Source: Pararhizobium sp. (lineage in GTDB: Bacteria; Pseudomonadota; Alphaproteobacteria; Rhizobiales; Rhizobiaceae). From it: 64,000 nt of DNA. A program made the translations under genes and the position numbers. How positions within the stretch are numbered: the first letter of the stretch is position 1; each line of letters begins with the position of its first letter. The DNA lies in contig CP051237.1 in the NCBI GenBank assembly GCA_017794825.1, positions 1,240,001 through 1,304,000 of the forward strand. The letters run 5' to 3'. Under the pieces are notes generated by a model. The model was not told where the DNA came from. It ran no database searches and saw only the letters and a program-made list of their open reading frames with translations. Shown one piece after another: positions 8,579 to 16,772 of this stretch.

Positions 8579-9207
8579 GCCGCATGTTCCTTTGCGCTTG
8601 TCCATGCGGCGACCGTGTTGACCAGCAGACTGCAGGAACACGATCCCGGGTCCATGTGACCAATTGACCTCTCGCCCAGAAAAGACGCCCGGCCGCGTTT
8701 GGCTTCCATCGGGACAGTCGCCTCGGCCGCCTCGGCCGCAACAGTCGCAACCTCCCCGGCGCTCTTGCCGGCGGCAATCGCGTCACCCACAGGATAGAGC
8801 ACATCGAGCATGGTTTTCTGGCCGACCGACGACTTGCCGCGAGCAGCGACCGCGTCGACAGCCTTTGCGAAGGCGTCAGCAAAATCAGCGCGTTCAAAAT
8901 CCTCCGGGAGCGATTTGCCAAGCGTCATGAACAGCGTCCCGAACAACGGCCCGGAAGCCCCGCCAACCGACATGACCAGCTTCATGCCGGCCGCGCTCAG
9001 CGCCTGGGGCGCCGGTTTGTCGCACATGGCCTCTGCGTCCGCCGCTATCGCATCGAAGCCGCGTTTCATGTTGATGCCGTGATCGCCGTCGCCAATCGCC
9101 TGGTCAAGCGCCGTCAGGTGCTCGGCGTTGTCAGCAATCGCCGCCTGCATGACCCCAATCAGGGACTTCATGTCCTCGCTCGTCAGTCGCGTCATCGTCT
9201 TGCTCAT
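8575..9207 (-). CDS. dhaL: DhaL, ADP-binding subunit of PTS-dependent dihydroxyacetone kinase
   Basis: Protein of 210 residues. The Mg-ADP site shows D35, D40 and D42 in LDQAIGDGDHG, followed by GGASGPL and the nucleotide lid GRASFLGERSIGHMDPGS. In PTS-type kinases ADP stays bound as a cofactor and is rephosphorylated by DhaM. It begins 16 bp after the second transporter ATPase, so uptake and phosphorylation are in one transcript. Confidence 0.93.
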   Translation of the reverse strand: MSKTMTRLTSEDMKSLIGVMQAAIADNAEHLTALDQAIGDGDHGINMKRGFDAIAADAEAMCDKPAPQALSAAGMKLVMSVGGASGPLFGTLFMTLGKSLPEDFERADFADAFAKAVDAVAARGKSSVGQKTMLDVLYPVGDAIAAGKSAGEVATVAAEAAEATVPMEAKRGRASFLGERSIGHMDPGSCSCSLLVNTVAAWTSAKEHAA

Positions 9208-9223
9208 GTCAAAGCTCTTTCGG

Positions 9224-10237
9224 TCATGTGATCCGGTGACCGTTTTCGTCGAAAAACAACGGATTCTTCAGGCTCAGGCTGATCGCATCGCCCGGATTGA
9301 TGCCGGCGTAGGGATCGGCCAGGGTGATGATCTTTTCGCCTTCCGAACTGATATGGAGATGGTTCTGGTCGCCCAGATGTTCGATCCAGTCAACCCTGGC
9401 GTTGGCGTCGTTCTTCGCGGACGGTCGGATTTCGAGATGCTCGGTGCGCGCTCCGATCGTCCGCGCGCCGCCCGGAACGCTCTCGCATGGCAGCAAACCC
9501 GGCTTCAGCAGATTGATATGCGGATGCCCAAGACGGGCGGCGACATGCAGATTGACGGGATCCGTGTAGATTTCACGCGGCGTGCCGATCTGCAGCAACT
9601 TGCCCTCGGCGAGGATGCCGATCCGGTCGGCCATCGTCATCGCCTCGACCTGGTCGTGGGTCACGTAAAGCAGTGTCGCGCCGATCTCGTTCTGAATGCG
9701 CTTGAGCTCCACCCGCAGTTCGGCGCGCAGCTTTGCGTCGAGCGAGGAAAGCGGCTCGTCCATCAGAAAGATCGACGGATCGCGCACCAGCGCCCGGCCG
9801 ATCGCCACCCTCTGCATTTCGCCGCCGGAAAGCGCAGTGGAGCGATTGGCGAGCTTGTGGTCGATGCGCACCATGGCGGCGACCTTGTTGACGCGGGCGG
9901 CGATCTCGTCCTTGGGCATCCGGCGCGCCGGAGACTTGAGCGGAAAAGCGAGGTTCTCGAAAACCGTCAGATGCGGATAGAGCGAATATTGCTGGAACAC
10001 GAAAGCCACGTCGCGTTCCGACGGCGCGCAATCGCTGACGTCTTCGCCGCCGATGACGATCCGGCCTCCATCCGGCTTTTCCAGTCCGGCGATCAGTCGA
10101 AGCGTCGTCGTCTTTCCGGCGCCGGTCGGTCCGAGCAGCACAACGAACTCGCCGTCCGCGATAACCAGGTCGACATGGTCCACCGCGACGGCGTCGCCGA
10201 AACGCCTGGTTACGGATTCAAGCCGAACTTCAGCCAT
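9224..10237 (-). CDS. Sugar/polyol ABC transporter ATP-binding protein (GlpT-like)
   Basis: ABC ATPase of 337 residues of the MalK/UgpC type with a C-terminal regulatory domain. Walker A is GPTGAGKTT, the signature is LSGGEMQRVAIGR, Walker B is IFLMDEPLSSLD and the H-loop is YVTHDQVEA. The ATG at 10237 overlaps the upstream ATPase stop by 8 bp; longer in-frame starts would read through that gene. Two different ATPases next to a DUF2160 gene match the GlpST arrangement of rhizobial glycerol importers. Confidence 0.9.
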   Translation of the reverse strand: MAEVRLESVTRRFGDAVAVDHVDLVIADGEFVVLLGPTGAGKTTTLRLIAGLEKPDGGRIVIGGEDVSDCAPSERDVAFVFQQYSLYPHLTVFENLAFPLKSPARRMPKDEIAARVNKVAAMVRIDHKLANRSTALSGGEMQRVAIGRALVRDPSIFLMDEPLSSLDAKLRAELRVELKRIQNEIGATLLYVTHDQVEAMTMADRIGILAEGKLLQIGTPREIYTDPVNLHVAARLGHPHINLLKPGLLPCESVPGGARTIGARTEHLEIRPSAKNDANARVDWIEHLGDQNHLHISSEGEKIITLADPYAGINPGDAISLSLKNPLFFDENGHRIT

Positions 10238-11324
10238 GGGCGGCTCCCGCTGCTTTCGTCCGGACAGCCCGTCCCGTGTCCTTGATAAACACCGACAGAC
10301 GATCGCTGTCGAGTTCGAGACCGACATTCTGCCCGTGCGAAAATGCGCGGTCGGCCGGCACGCGCGCCTTGACGATGCCGTCCACCGTGGCGATCGACAC
10401 GATCTGGTTGGTGCCCAGGTACTCGGTCTCGTAGACCGAGCCTCGCAGGCCGCCTTCGTCGCGCAGACGGATATGTTCGGGCCGAACGCCGAGCGCCATT
10501 TCGCCGGGCGCCACGTCCTCGGCAAGGTCCGGCAGGCGGATACTGACGTGATCAATGGCGATCTCGCTGCCGCCCTTCTTCAGCCCGCTGTTGAAGCCGA
10601 TGAAATTCATCGGCGGCGACCCGATGAAGTCCGCCACATACATCGACGCCGGGCGGTCGTAGATTTCCTGGGGCGGACCGAACTGCTCGATAATTCCATG
10701 GTTCATGACGGCGATCTTGTCGGCCATGGCCATCGCCTCGAGCTGGTCGTGCGTCACGTAGATCGTGGTGGCGCTGATGCGATTGTGGAGCTCCCGCAAC
10801 TCCCGGATCATGACGCTGCGAAATTCCGCGTCGAGCGTGCCCAGCGGCTCGTCCATCAGGAAACACTTCGGCCGTCGCACGATCGCGCGGCCAAGCGCGA
10901 CGCGCTGCCTGTCGCCGCCGGCGAGACCGGAGACCGGACGATCCAGAATGTGATCTATGCGCAGCAGCTTCGCCGTTTCCTCGACCCGGGTCCGCATCTC
11001 GGCGCGACCCATGCCCTGGGACTTCAGCGGAAATCCGATATTCTTGCGTACATTCATATGCGGATAGAGCGCGAAGAGCTGAAACACGAACGCAATGTCG
11101 CGTTCACGCGCGCGATTGAACGTGACATCCTCGCCGTCGAGCAGGATCTTGCCGTCCGTCGGCAGTTCAAGACCCGCAATCATGCGCAAGGTCGTGGTCT
11201 TGCCGCACCCGGATGGGCCGAGCAGGGCAAGGAATTCGCCATCCTCGACGACAAAACTCGACGCCTGAACGGCGACGAAATCACCGAAGACCTTGCGAAC
11301 GTTTTCAACGCGAATCTCCGACAT
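10230..11324 (-). CDS. Sugar/polyol ABC transporter ATP-binding protein (GlpS-like)
   Basis: ABC ATPase of 364 residues with Walker A GPSGCGKTT, Walker B CFLMDEPLGTLD and H-loop YVTHDQLEA. The signature reads LAGGDRQRVALGR instead of LSGGQ, a departure that may leave this half-site less active in a heterodimer with the next ATPase, which keeps LSGGE. The ATG at 11324 lies 2 bp after the DUF2160 stop. C-terminal regulatory domain is present. Confidence 0.9.
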   Translation of the reverse strand: MSEIRVENVRKVFGDFVAVQASSFVVEDGEFLALLGPSGCGKTTTLRMIAGLELPTDGKILLDGEDVTFNRARERDIAFVFQLFALYPHMNVRKNIGFPLKSQGMGRAEMRTRVEETAKLLRIDHILDRPVSGLAGGDRQRVALGRAIVRRPKCFLMDEPLGTLDAEFRSVMIRELRELHNRISATTIYVTHDQLEAMAMADKIAVMNHGIIEQFGPPQEIYDRPASMYVADFIGSPPMNFIGFNSGLKKGGSEIAIDHVSIRLPDLAEDVAPGEMALGVRPEHIRLRDEGGLRGSVYETEYLGTNQIVSIATVDGIVKARVPADRAFSHGQNVGLELDSDRLSVFIKDTGRAVRTKAAGAAHG

Positions 11325-11326
11325 GA

Positions 11327-11536
11327 CTACTCCGGAAACTTCGAGACGATGATGAACATGACGGTTCCCGTCAGCAGCGTGACAAAGGAATAGGTGTAGA
11401 GGATTTCTGCGAAGGGCTGGAACATCATCAGGAACCCCAGACCGATGAGGATCATCGCCAGCATTTCCATCGGCCCCCGCCTCAGGAAGCCGGGCCAGGC
11501 GCCGCGCGACCCGTTGCCATTTCTCTGCACGCTCAT
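11327..11536 (-). CDS. DUF2160 small membrane protein (GlpU-like)
   Basis: Protein of 69 residues with a basic N-terminus and two hydrophobic helices (about 23-41 and 46-63). It starts in an ATGA overlap with the permease stop and ends 2 bp before the ATPase start. This size, topology and position match GlpU of the glpSTPQUV glycerol transporter described in Rhizobium leguminosarum, a small protein of unknown mechanism. Confidence 0.82.
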   Translation of the reverse strand: MSVQRNGNGSRGAWPGFLRRGPMEMLAMILIGLGFLMMFQPFAEILYTYSFVTLLTGTVMFIIVSKFPE

Positions 11537-12480
11537 TTTCTGACCGCTCCAAATGTGATCCCGCGCAGCAACTGTTTGCGCAGCAGGATTGTGAAAACGA
11601 GGATCGGCACCAGGAAGATCGTGGTTCCGGCTGCGACCGCCGGCCAGTCCTGACCGCCCTCGCCGATAATGGTTGGAATGAACGGCGGCGCCGTCTGGGC
11701 CTCGCCTGACGTCAGGAGAACGGCGAAGGCGTATTCGTTCCACGCGAAGATCAGGCAGAAGATCGCGGTGGCCGCGATGCCGGTGGTCGCCTGCGGCAGC
11801 ACCACCTTGAAGAAAGCCTGCATGCGGCTATAGCCGTCGATCATCGCGGCCTCTTCATATTCGCGGGGAATTTCGTCGATGAAGCCTTTCAGCAGCCATA
11901 CGGCCAGCGACACGTTGACGGCGGTGTAAAGCAGGATCATGCCCATCGCCGTGTCGGACAGGCCAAGTTCGCGATACATGAGATAGATCGGGATCGCGAC
12001 CGCGATCGGCGGCATCATGCGCGTTGACAGAATAAAGAACAGAAGATCATCGGCGAGCGGCACCCGGAAGCGCGAGAACCCGTAGGCGGCAAGCGTGCCG
12101 AGAAAGACCGCGAGCACGGTCGAACCGAAACCGATGATCAGCGAGTTCATGAACCGCGGCCAGTAGTTGCTCTCGCCGACGATCACCATGTTTCGCTTGC
12201 GGGTGATCTCGTCGCAAATTCCCTGGGGCGGTCCGAGGCTTTCGATATATTCGTCCGTCTGCCGGCTGCGCGTCGTGAAGAGATTGCAGTAGCCCTCAGC
12301 CGTCGGCTCGAAGATCACCTTCGGCGGATAACTGATGGAATCGGGCGGCGACTTGAAGCTCGTCAAAAGGATCCAGGCCAGGGGGATCATCGTCACCAGC
12401 GCATAGATGATGACAACGGCTCCGGCGATCGATTTCGAAAGCCTGCCCGGCGAGACGACGGAATGTGCTGTCGTGCTCAT
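11533..12480 (-). CDS. Sugar/polyol ABC transporter permease (GlpQ/MalG-like)
   Basis: Permease of 315 residues with six predicted membrane helices and the EAA loop EYEEAAMIDGYSRMQAFFKVVLP that docks an ATPase. It carries a long periplasmic insert after the first helix (residues about 55-95), as in other GlpQ-like proteins. The start overlaps the partner permease stop by 4 bp (ATGA). Confidence 0.92.
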   Translation of the reverse strand: MSTTAHSVVSPGRLSKSIAGAVVIIYALVTMIPLAWILLTSFKSPPDSISYPPKVIFEPTAEGYCNLFTTRSRQTDEYIESLGPPQGICDEITRKRNMVIVGESNYWPRFMNSLIIGFGSTVLAVFLGTLAAYGFSRFRVPLADDLLFFILSTRMMPPIAVAIPIYLMYRELGLSDTAMGMILLYTAVNVSLAVWLLKGFIDEIPREYEEAAMIDGYSRMQAFFKVVLPQATTGIAATAIFCLIFAWNEYAFAVLLTSGEAQTAPPFIPTIIGEGGQDWPAVAAGTTIFLVPILVFTILLRKQLLRGITFGAVRK

Positions 12481-13445
12481 CGCTGCTTCACCCTGTTCAG
12501 CGCCTTGACGTAGATGTTGGCGAGACCGAAGACCGCGACGAACAGAATGATGGCGAAGGCCGAAGCCCTGCCCGTCCGCCAGCTTTCGAACGCCTCGCGC
12601 TTCAGCGTGATGGAAGCCAGCTCAGTCGTCGATCCGGGTCCGCCGCCGGTGAGCAACACCACCATGTCGAACATCTTGAAGTTCTCGATGCCGCGGAAGA
12701 GAACCGCCAGCATGATGAAGGGCAGCGCCATCGGAATGGTGATCGACCAGAACTGCCGCCAGGGCGACGCGCGATCAACCTCGGCCGCTTCATAGATATA
12801 ATCAGGAATCGATCGCAGTCCGGCCAGACAGATCAGCATGACATAGGGCGTCCACATCCAGGTATCGACGATGATGATTGCCCATGGCGCCAGCGTCACG
12901 TCGCCCAGCATCTGAAAGGAGGACGGCTCGACGCCGGTGAAGAACGAGACGATGTAATTGAAAAGCCCGATCTGCGGCTGATAGAGGAAGCGCCAGAAAT
13001 TGCCAACCACCGCAGGCGACAGCATCATCGGAATGAGGATGACGGTCGTCCAGAAGGCATGGCCGCGAAACTTGCGGTCTATCAGGTAGGCCAGCGTGAA
13101 GCCGATCAGCGTCTGCAACACGATCGTCCAGAACACGAAATGCGCGGTCGCCTGCATGGCGAGCCACGTGTCGCCGTCGGTCAGCACGCGTTCGAAGTTG
13201 CGCAGTCCCACGCCCTCGACTTCCGAGTTGGGCCGGTTTGCCCGGTAATTGGTGAAGGAGAGATAGATCGCCCAGCACAGCGGGAAAATATTGATGGCGA
13301 GCAGCAATATGATTGTCGGTGAGATGAAAATCCAGGCTATCGCCCGGTCGGACAGGCCCCGGAGTCGCCGCGCCACTGCAGGCGGCGTCGAGCGCGCCGC
13401 AGCGTCGGCTGTCCCTTCCAGAGTTGTCGAGAAACGTTCGTTCAC
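12477..13445 (-). CDS. Sugar/polyol ABC transporter permease (GlpP/MalF-like)
   Basis: Permease of 322 residues. After a cytoplasmic N-terminus of about 35 residues come six membrane helices, with the docking loop YIYEAAEVDRASPWRQFWSITIP near residue 215. It is separated from the binding-protein gene by 83 bp holding a strong hairpin, and overlaps the second permease by 4 bp. Confidence 0.92.
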   Translation of the reverse strand: MNERFSTTLEGTADAAARSTPPAVARRLRGLSDRAIAWIFISPTIILLLAINIFPLCWAIYLSFTNYRANRPNSEVEGVGLRNFERVLTDGDTWLAMQATAHFVFWTIVLQTLIGFTLAYLIDRKFRGHAFWTTVILIPMMLSPAVVGNFWRFLYQPQIGLFNYIVSFFTGVEPSSFQMLGDVTLAPWAIIIVDTWMWTPYVMLICLAGLRSIPDYIYEAAEVDRASPWRQFWSITIPMALPFIMLAVLFRGIENFKMFDMVVLLTGGGPGSTTELASITLKREAFESWRTGRASAFAIILFVAVFGLANIYVKALNRVKQR

Positions 13446-13493
13446 GATGTGATCGCCTGAAGACTATTACGGATTGCAGATACAAAACGCCGC

Positions 13494-13511
13494 CCCGGCG
13501 CGAACGCCGGG
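13494..13511 (-). promoter_or_regulatory. Intercistronic hairpin after the binding-protein gene
   Basis: Perfect 7-bp GC-only stem (CCCGGCG / CGCCGGG) with a 4-base loop, between the binding protein stop and the first permease. No T-run follows, so it is not a standard terminator. Hairpins here usually stabilise the upstream mRNA so the binding protein is made in excess. Confidence 0.6.
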
Positions 13512-13528
13512 ACGGCCGGGAGGAGCGG

Positions 13529-14860
13529 TCAATTATTGATTTTGCCGTCGTCTTCGAAGGTCTCGGTCCAGTCCTCGATCAGCTGATCGAGCGCTTCCTT
13601 GGCCGTTCCCTTGTCGGCGACGACATAGTCGTGCAGACGCTTCTGCATGTCCTGCAACAGGATGGCGTAGGACGGCTCCTGCCAGAAGTCCTGCACCTGG
13701 TTCATGGCGACCAGGAAGTCGGCGGCGAAGGGTTGCGAGTCCTTGAATGACGGATCGTTCAGTACGTCGTTGTGAACGGAATATCCGCCGAGATCCCACC
13801 ACTTTTTCTGGACGTCAGGCTGTGCGAACCATTTGATATAGGCGAGCGCGCCGTCCATGTTGTCGGTATTGGCGACAACCGAGATGCCCTGACCGCCAAG
13901 CGTCGAGGCCGCGACATTCTGTTTCGGATTCACGAAGAAGCCGATCTTGTCGCCGCCGACATTCTCGTCCTTCGCAAGGCCGGGGAAAAAGGCGAACCAG
14001 TTCATCGCCATCGCTACCTGACCGGACTTGAAGGCGTCCAGCCCTTCCGTCATGTAGCTGTCGGTGTAGCCCGGAGGCGTACAGCACTTGTACAGCTCCT
14101 TGTAGGCTTCAAGACCGGCGACGGCTTCCGGGGAATTGACGGCCCCTTCCATGTCGTAGCTGCCGGGGGTGTTTTCATATTTGAAGCCATATGGGTACAT
14201 CGCAGACGTCGCGCCCATCGTGATGCCTTCGGACGCGCGTTCCGTGAAGATCGCTGCGCCGTATACGGTCTTGCCGTCGATCTCTCGGCCCTGGAAGAAT
14301 TCGCCGACTTCCTTCATTTCGTCCCAGGTCTGGGGCGGCGCCAGGTCGCGGCCGTATTTCTCCTTGAACTCGGCCTGCAGTTCGGGTCGCGAGAACCAGT
14401 CCTTGCGGTAGAACCAGCCATTGGCGTCTCCCATGGCCGGCAAGGCCCAGTAGTTCGGCGTTCCCTTTGGCCAGGTGGAATAGGCGTTCACGGCAGCGGC
14501 TGCGAAGTCATCCATGGAGATGCCTTCGGCTTCAAAGAAATCGTTCAGCTTGACGTAGTAGCCGTTTTCGGCGGAACCGCCGATCCATTGCGAGTCTCCG
14601 ATGAGAAGATCGCAGAGCTTTCCGCCGGCGTTGAGTTCGTTGAGGATGCGGTCTGCGAAATTCGGCCAGGGCACGAATTCGAAACTCATCGTGGTCCCGT
14701 TCTGCGCCTCGAAGTCCTTCGACAGTTCGACAAGCGCATTCGCCGGGTCCCACGCAGCCCAGCAAAGCGTCAGTTCGTCGGCCTTCGCCGATACGCTCGC
14801 AGCCGCTGTCAGCGACAGCGCCGTCGTCATTCCAAGTGTGAGTTTGAGTGCTCTACTCAT
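13529..14860 (-). CDS. ABC transporter substrate-binding protein, family 1 (GlpV-like)
   Basis: First gene of the operon, 443 residues. A signal peptide (MSRALKLTLGMTTALSLTAA, cleaved near SAKA) leads into a periplasmic binding fold rich in tryptophan and tyrosine. The ATG at 14860 has GGGAGGAG just upstream; an extra 28 residues from an upstream start show no such site. By context it should bind a glycerol-like polyol or small sugar, but the kinase and isomerase genes in the operon leave the true ligand open. Confidence 0.9.
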   Translation of the reverse strand: MSRALKLTLGMTTALSLTAAASVSAKADELTLCWAAWDPANALVELSKDFEAQNGTTMSFEFVPWPNFADRILNELNAGGKLCDLLIGDSQWIGGSAENGYYVKLNDFFEAEGISMDDFAAAAVNAYSTWPKGTPNYWALPAMGDANGWFYRKDWFSRPELQAEFKEKYGRDLAPPQTWDEMKEVGEFFQGREIDGKTVYGAAIFTERASEGITMGATSAMYPYGFKYENTPGSYDMEGAVNSPEAVAGLEAYKELYKCCTPPGYTDSYMTEGLDAFKSGQVAMAMNWFAFFPGLAKDENVGGDKIGFFVNPKQNVAASTLGGQGISVVANTDNMDGALAYIKWFAQPDVQKKWWDLGGYSVHNDVLNDPSFKDSQPFAADFLVAMNQVQDFWQEPSYAILLQDMQKRLHDYVVADKGTAKEALDQLIEDWTETFEDDGKINN

Positions 14861-15166
14861 GATGCTCCTCCCGTTTGCGGGTCGGCCCTTTGACCGAACC
14901 CCTGAAAATCCCTCCTGCCCGCCGCATTCATCCATCTTTTTCACAAAAGCGAATGTTTAGCAGTTTGTTTAGTTAAACAGCATTTACTAAACATTGCAAC
15001 CGGAAATGTCGTGATGTGCAAAACCTCGCTCCCTGGCTTCAACATATTGCAATGCAACAAAAAATTCTGATGACATTTTAATATCTTGCCGCTTGTGCGC
15101 AGAGAAGGAATGAGTGGCTCTTGCATTCTACTAAACAACGCCTTGAGGAAATTCCAGGCGACGCTA
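14861..15166 (-). promoter_or_regulatory. Promoter/operator region of the ABC-dha operon
   Basis: 306 bp without a gene. It holds an outer inverted repeat AATGTTTAG (14952-14960) / CTAAACATT (14987-14995) and, inside it, TGTTTA-GT-TAAACA (14966-14979). A further CTAAAC lies at 15131-15136, and TTGCA-A-TGCAA at 15047-15057. These nested sites look like repressor operators over the minus-strand promoter. No DeoR-, LacI- or GntR-type gene lies next to it in this window. The IS630 element begins right behind it. Confidence 0.6.
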
Positions 15167-16214
15167 GAGCGATTCTGCCCTTGACTGAATCAATAGGGAT
15201 TCCCTTTTTCGGATGTTTGTGATTCAAGATGCTGGCTGGGACAGGAGGCCAGCATCTGATGACACGACCTCTTTCTATGGATCTTCGTGAGCGGGTTGTT
15301 GCGGCGGTTGCGGCGGGCGAAAGCTGCCGTGCAGTTGCGACCCGATTTGGCGTTGCTGTTTCGTCCGTCGTCAAATGGTCGCAACGCTATCGCGCGACCG
15401 GCTCGGTTGCGCCTGGCAAGATGGGCGGCCATCGCAAGCACATTCTGGAGCCGCACCGGGCCTTTATCGTAGAGGCTATCAACCAGACGCCACATCTGAC
15501 ACTGCATGGGTTGAAGGCGCAACTGGCGGCCCGCGGCGTGACAGTATCGCACGATACAGTGTGGCGGTTCCTGCGCCGGGAAGGATTTCGGTTCAAAAAA
15601 AACTCTATTCGCTCTTGAGCAGGCGCGCGCCGATATCGCACGACGACGACAGCGATGGCGCTCCTTCCAGGCCAACCTCGATCCACGTCAGTTGGTCTTT
15701 ATCGATGAAACCTGGATCAAGACGAATATGACCCCCTTGCGCGGCTGGGCAGACAAAGGCAAACGACTGCGCAGCTTTGCGCCGCACGGTCACTGGCGTA
15801 CGATGACCTTCCTTGGAGCACTGCGGTGTGATGGTCTTGCCGCTCCTTGCGTCTTCGACGGGCCAATCAACGGCCAAAGTTTCCGCGCCTATGTGGAGCA
15901 GATCCTGCTGCCGACGCTGAAACCCGGCGATATCGTCATTATGGACAACCTTGGCTCTCACAAGGCCGCAATCATTCGTCAATTGATCAAAGCGGCAGGA
16001 GCTCGGCTTTGGTTTCTCCCACCCTATTCACCAGATCTCAATCCCATCGAGCAGACCTTCGCAAAGATCAAGCACTGGATGAGAATGGCCCAAAAGCGCA
16101 CCATCGAGGATACATGGAGGCACATCGGAAGTCTTATCCACACCATTACTCCCAATGAATGTGCAAACTATCTCAACAACGCAGGATATGCTTCCGTGAA
16201 AACCTGAAACGCAC
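15167..16214 (+). mobile_element. IS630 family insertion sequence, 1048 bp
   Basis: The element is bounded by TA on both sides (15165-15166 and 16215-16216), the expected TA target duplication of IS630. The ends form imperfect terminal inverted repeats: GAGCGATTCTG at the left and, reversed, GTGCGTTTCAG at the right, with 16 of the first 25 positions matching. It contains one transposase in two reading frames. It lies between the promoter region of the ABC-dha operon and an acetyltransferase gene. Confidence 0.8.
15259..16207 (+). CDS. IS630 transposase in two frames, joined at an A8 run
   Basis: The first frame (15259-15618, 119 residues) carries an N-terminal helix-turn-helix (DLRERVVAAV...SCRAVATRFGV). 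The second frame, open from before 15618 to 16207, carries the DDE catalytic core: FIDETW, then IVMDNLGSHK, then PYSPDLNPIEQTF. The frames meet at eight A's (15595-15602) and differ by +1, with the protein reading on as KTLFALEQAR. A programmed shift is plausible because several rhizobial IS630 elements are organised this way; a decayed copy is the alternative. The ATG at 15259 has GGAGG upstream. Confidence 0.8.
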
Positions 16215-16250
16215 TAAATAACGGGCGCGCCGTAAATCGGGAGATCGGCA

Positions 16251-16772
16251 ATGCGTCTGCGCACAGCAGTTCCTTCAGATCGACAGATCCTGGAAAACTG
16301 GGACACCAAACCCCACGTCGTATGGGCTGGCGGCGAAGACGATACGTTCGACTGGGCTTACGAACTCCCTCGCCACCCGACATGGCGCCAGCTTCTGATC
16401 GCGGAGGTAGACGATCGGCCGATCGGTTTCATGCAGATCATCGATCCGAAGGAGGAGGAGACGCGCTACTGGGGCGACGTCGCCCCGAACCTTCGCGCCA
16501 TCGACATCTGGATCGGCGAGGAAGCCGATCTCGGTCGCGGTTACGGCGCCGAGATGATGCGCCTCGCGCTTGGACTCTGCTTCTCAAATCCGGATGTCAC
16601 CGCAGTGCTGATCGACCCGCTCGCAAAGAACGTCCGGGCGCATGTGTTCTATCAGCGTCTGGGCTTCCGTCCGGTCGGGCGGCGCATGTTCGATAAAGAC
16701 GACTGCCTCGTACACCGGCTGGAGCGCGGAGCCTGGGAGGAAGGCGTCTATCGCGGCCCCGATTGCCTGTAG
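16251..16772 (+). CDS. GNAT acetyltransferase, AAC(6')-like
   Basis: Protein of 173 residues. The GNAT core is clear: AIDIWIGEEADLGRGYGAEMM (acetyl-CoA loop, R/Q-x-x-G-x-G/A) and DPLAKNVRAHVFYQRLGF. The layout resembles aminoglycoside 6'-N-acetyltransferases and related small-molecule acetylases; the substrate is unknown and resistance should not be assumed. Its 3' end overlaps the convergent TPR gene by 25 bp. It begins 34 bp after the IS630 right flank. Confidence 0.82.
   Translation: MRLRTAVPSDRQILENWDTKPHVVWAGGEDDTFDWAYELPRHPTWRQLLIAEVDDRPIGFMQIIDPKEEETRYWGDVAPNLRAIDIWIGEEADLGRGYGAEMMRLALGLCFSNPDVTAVLIDPLAKNVRAHVFYQRLGFRPVGRRMFDKDDCLVHRLERGAWEEGVYRGPDCL

Noticed and set aside
15229-15258. 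Upstream ATG at 15229 as transposase start
   Set aside because: No ribosome site there; the ATG at 15259 has GGAGG at a usable distance and starts the family sequence.
16251-16772. Calling the GNAT gene an aminoglycoside resistance gene
   Set aside because: The resemblance to AAC(6') covers the general acetyl-CoA fold; substrate residues cannot be judged without an alignment.
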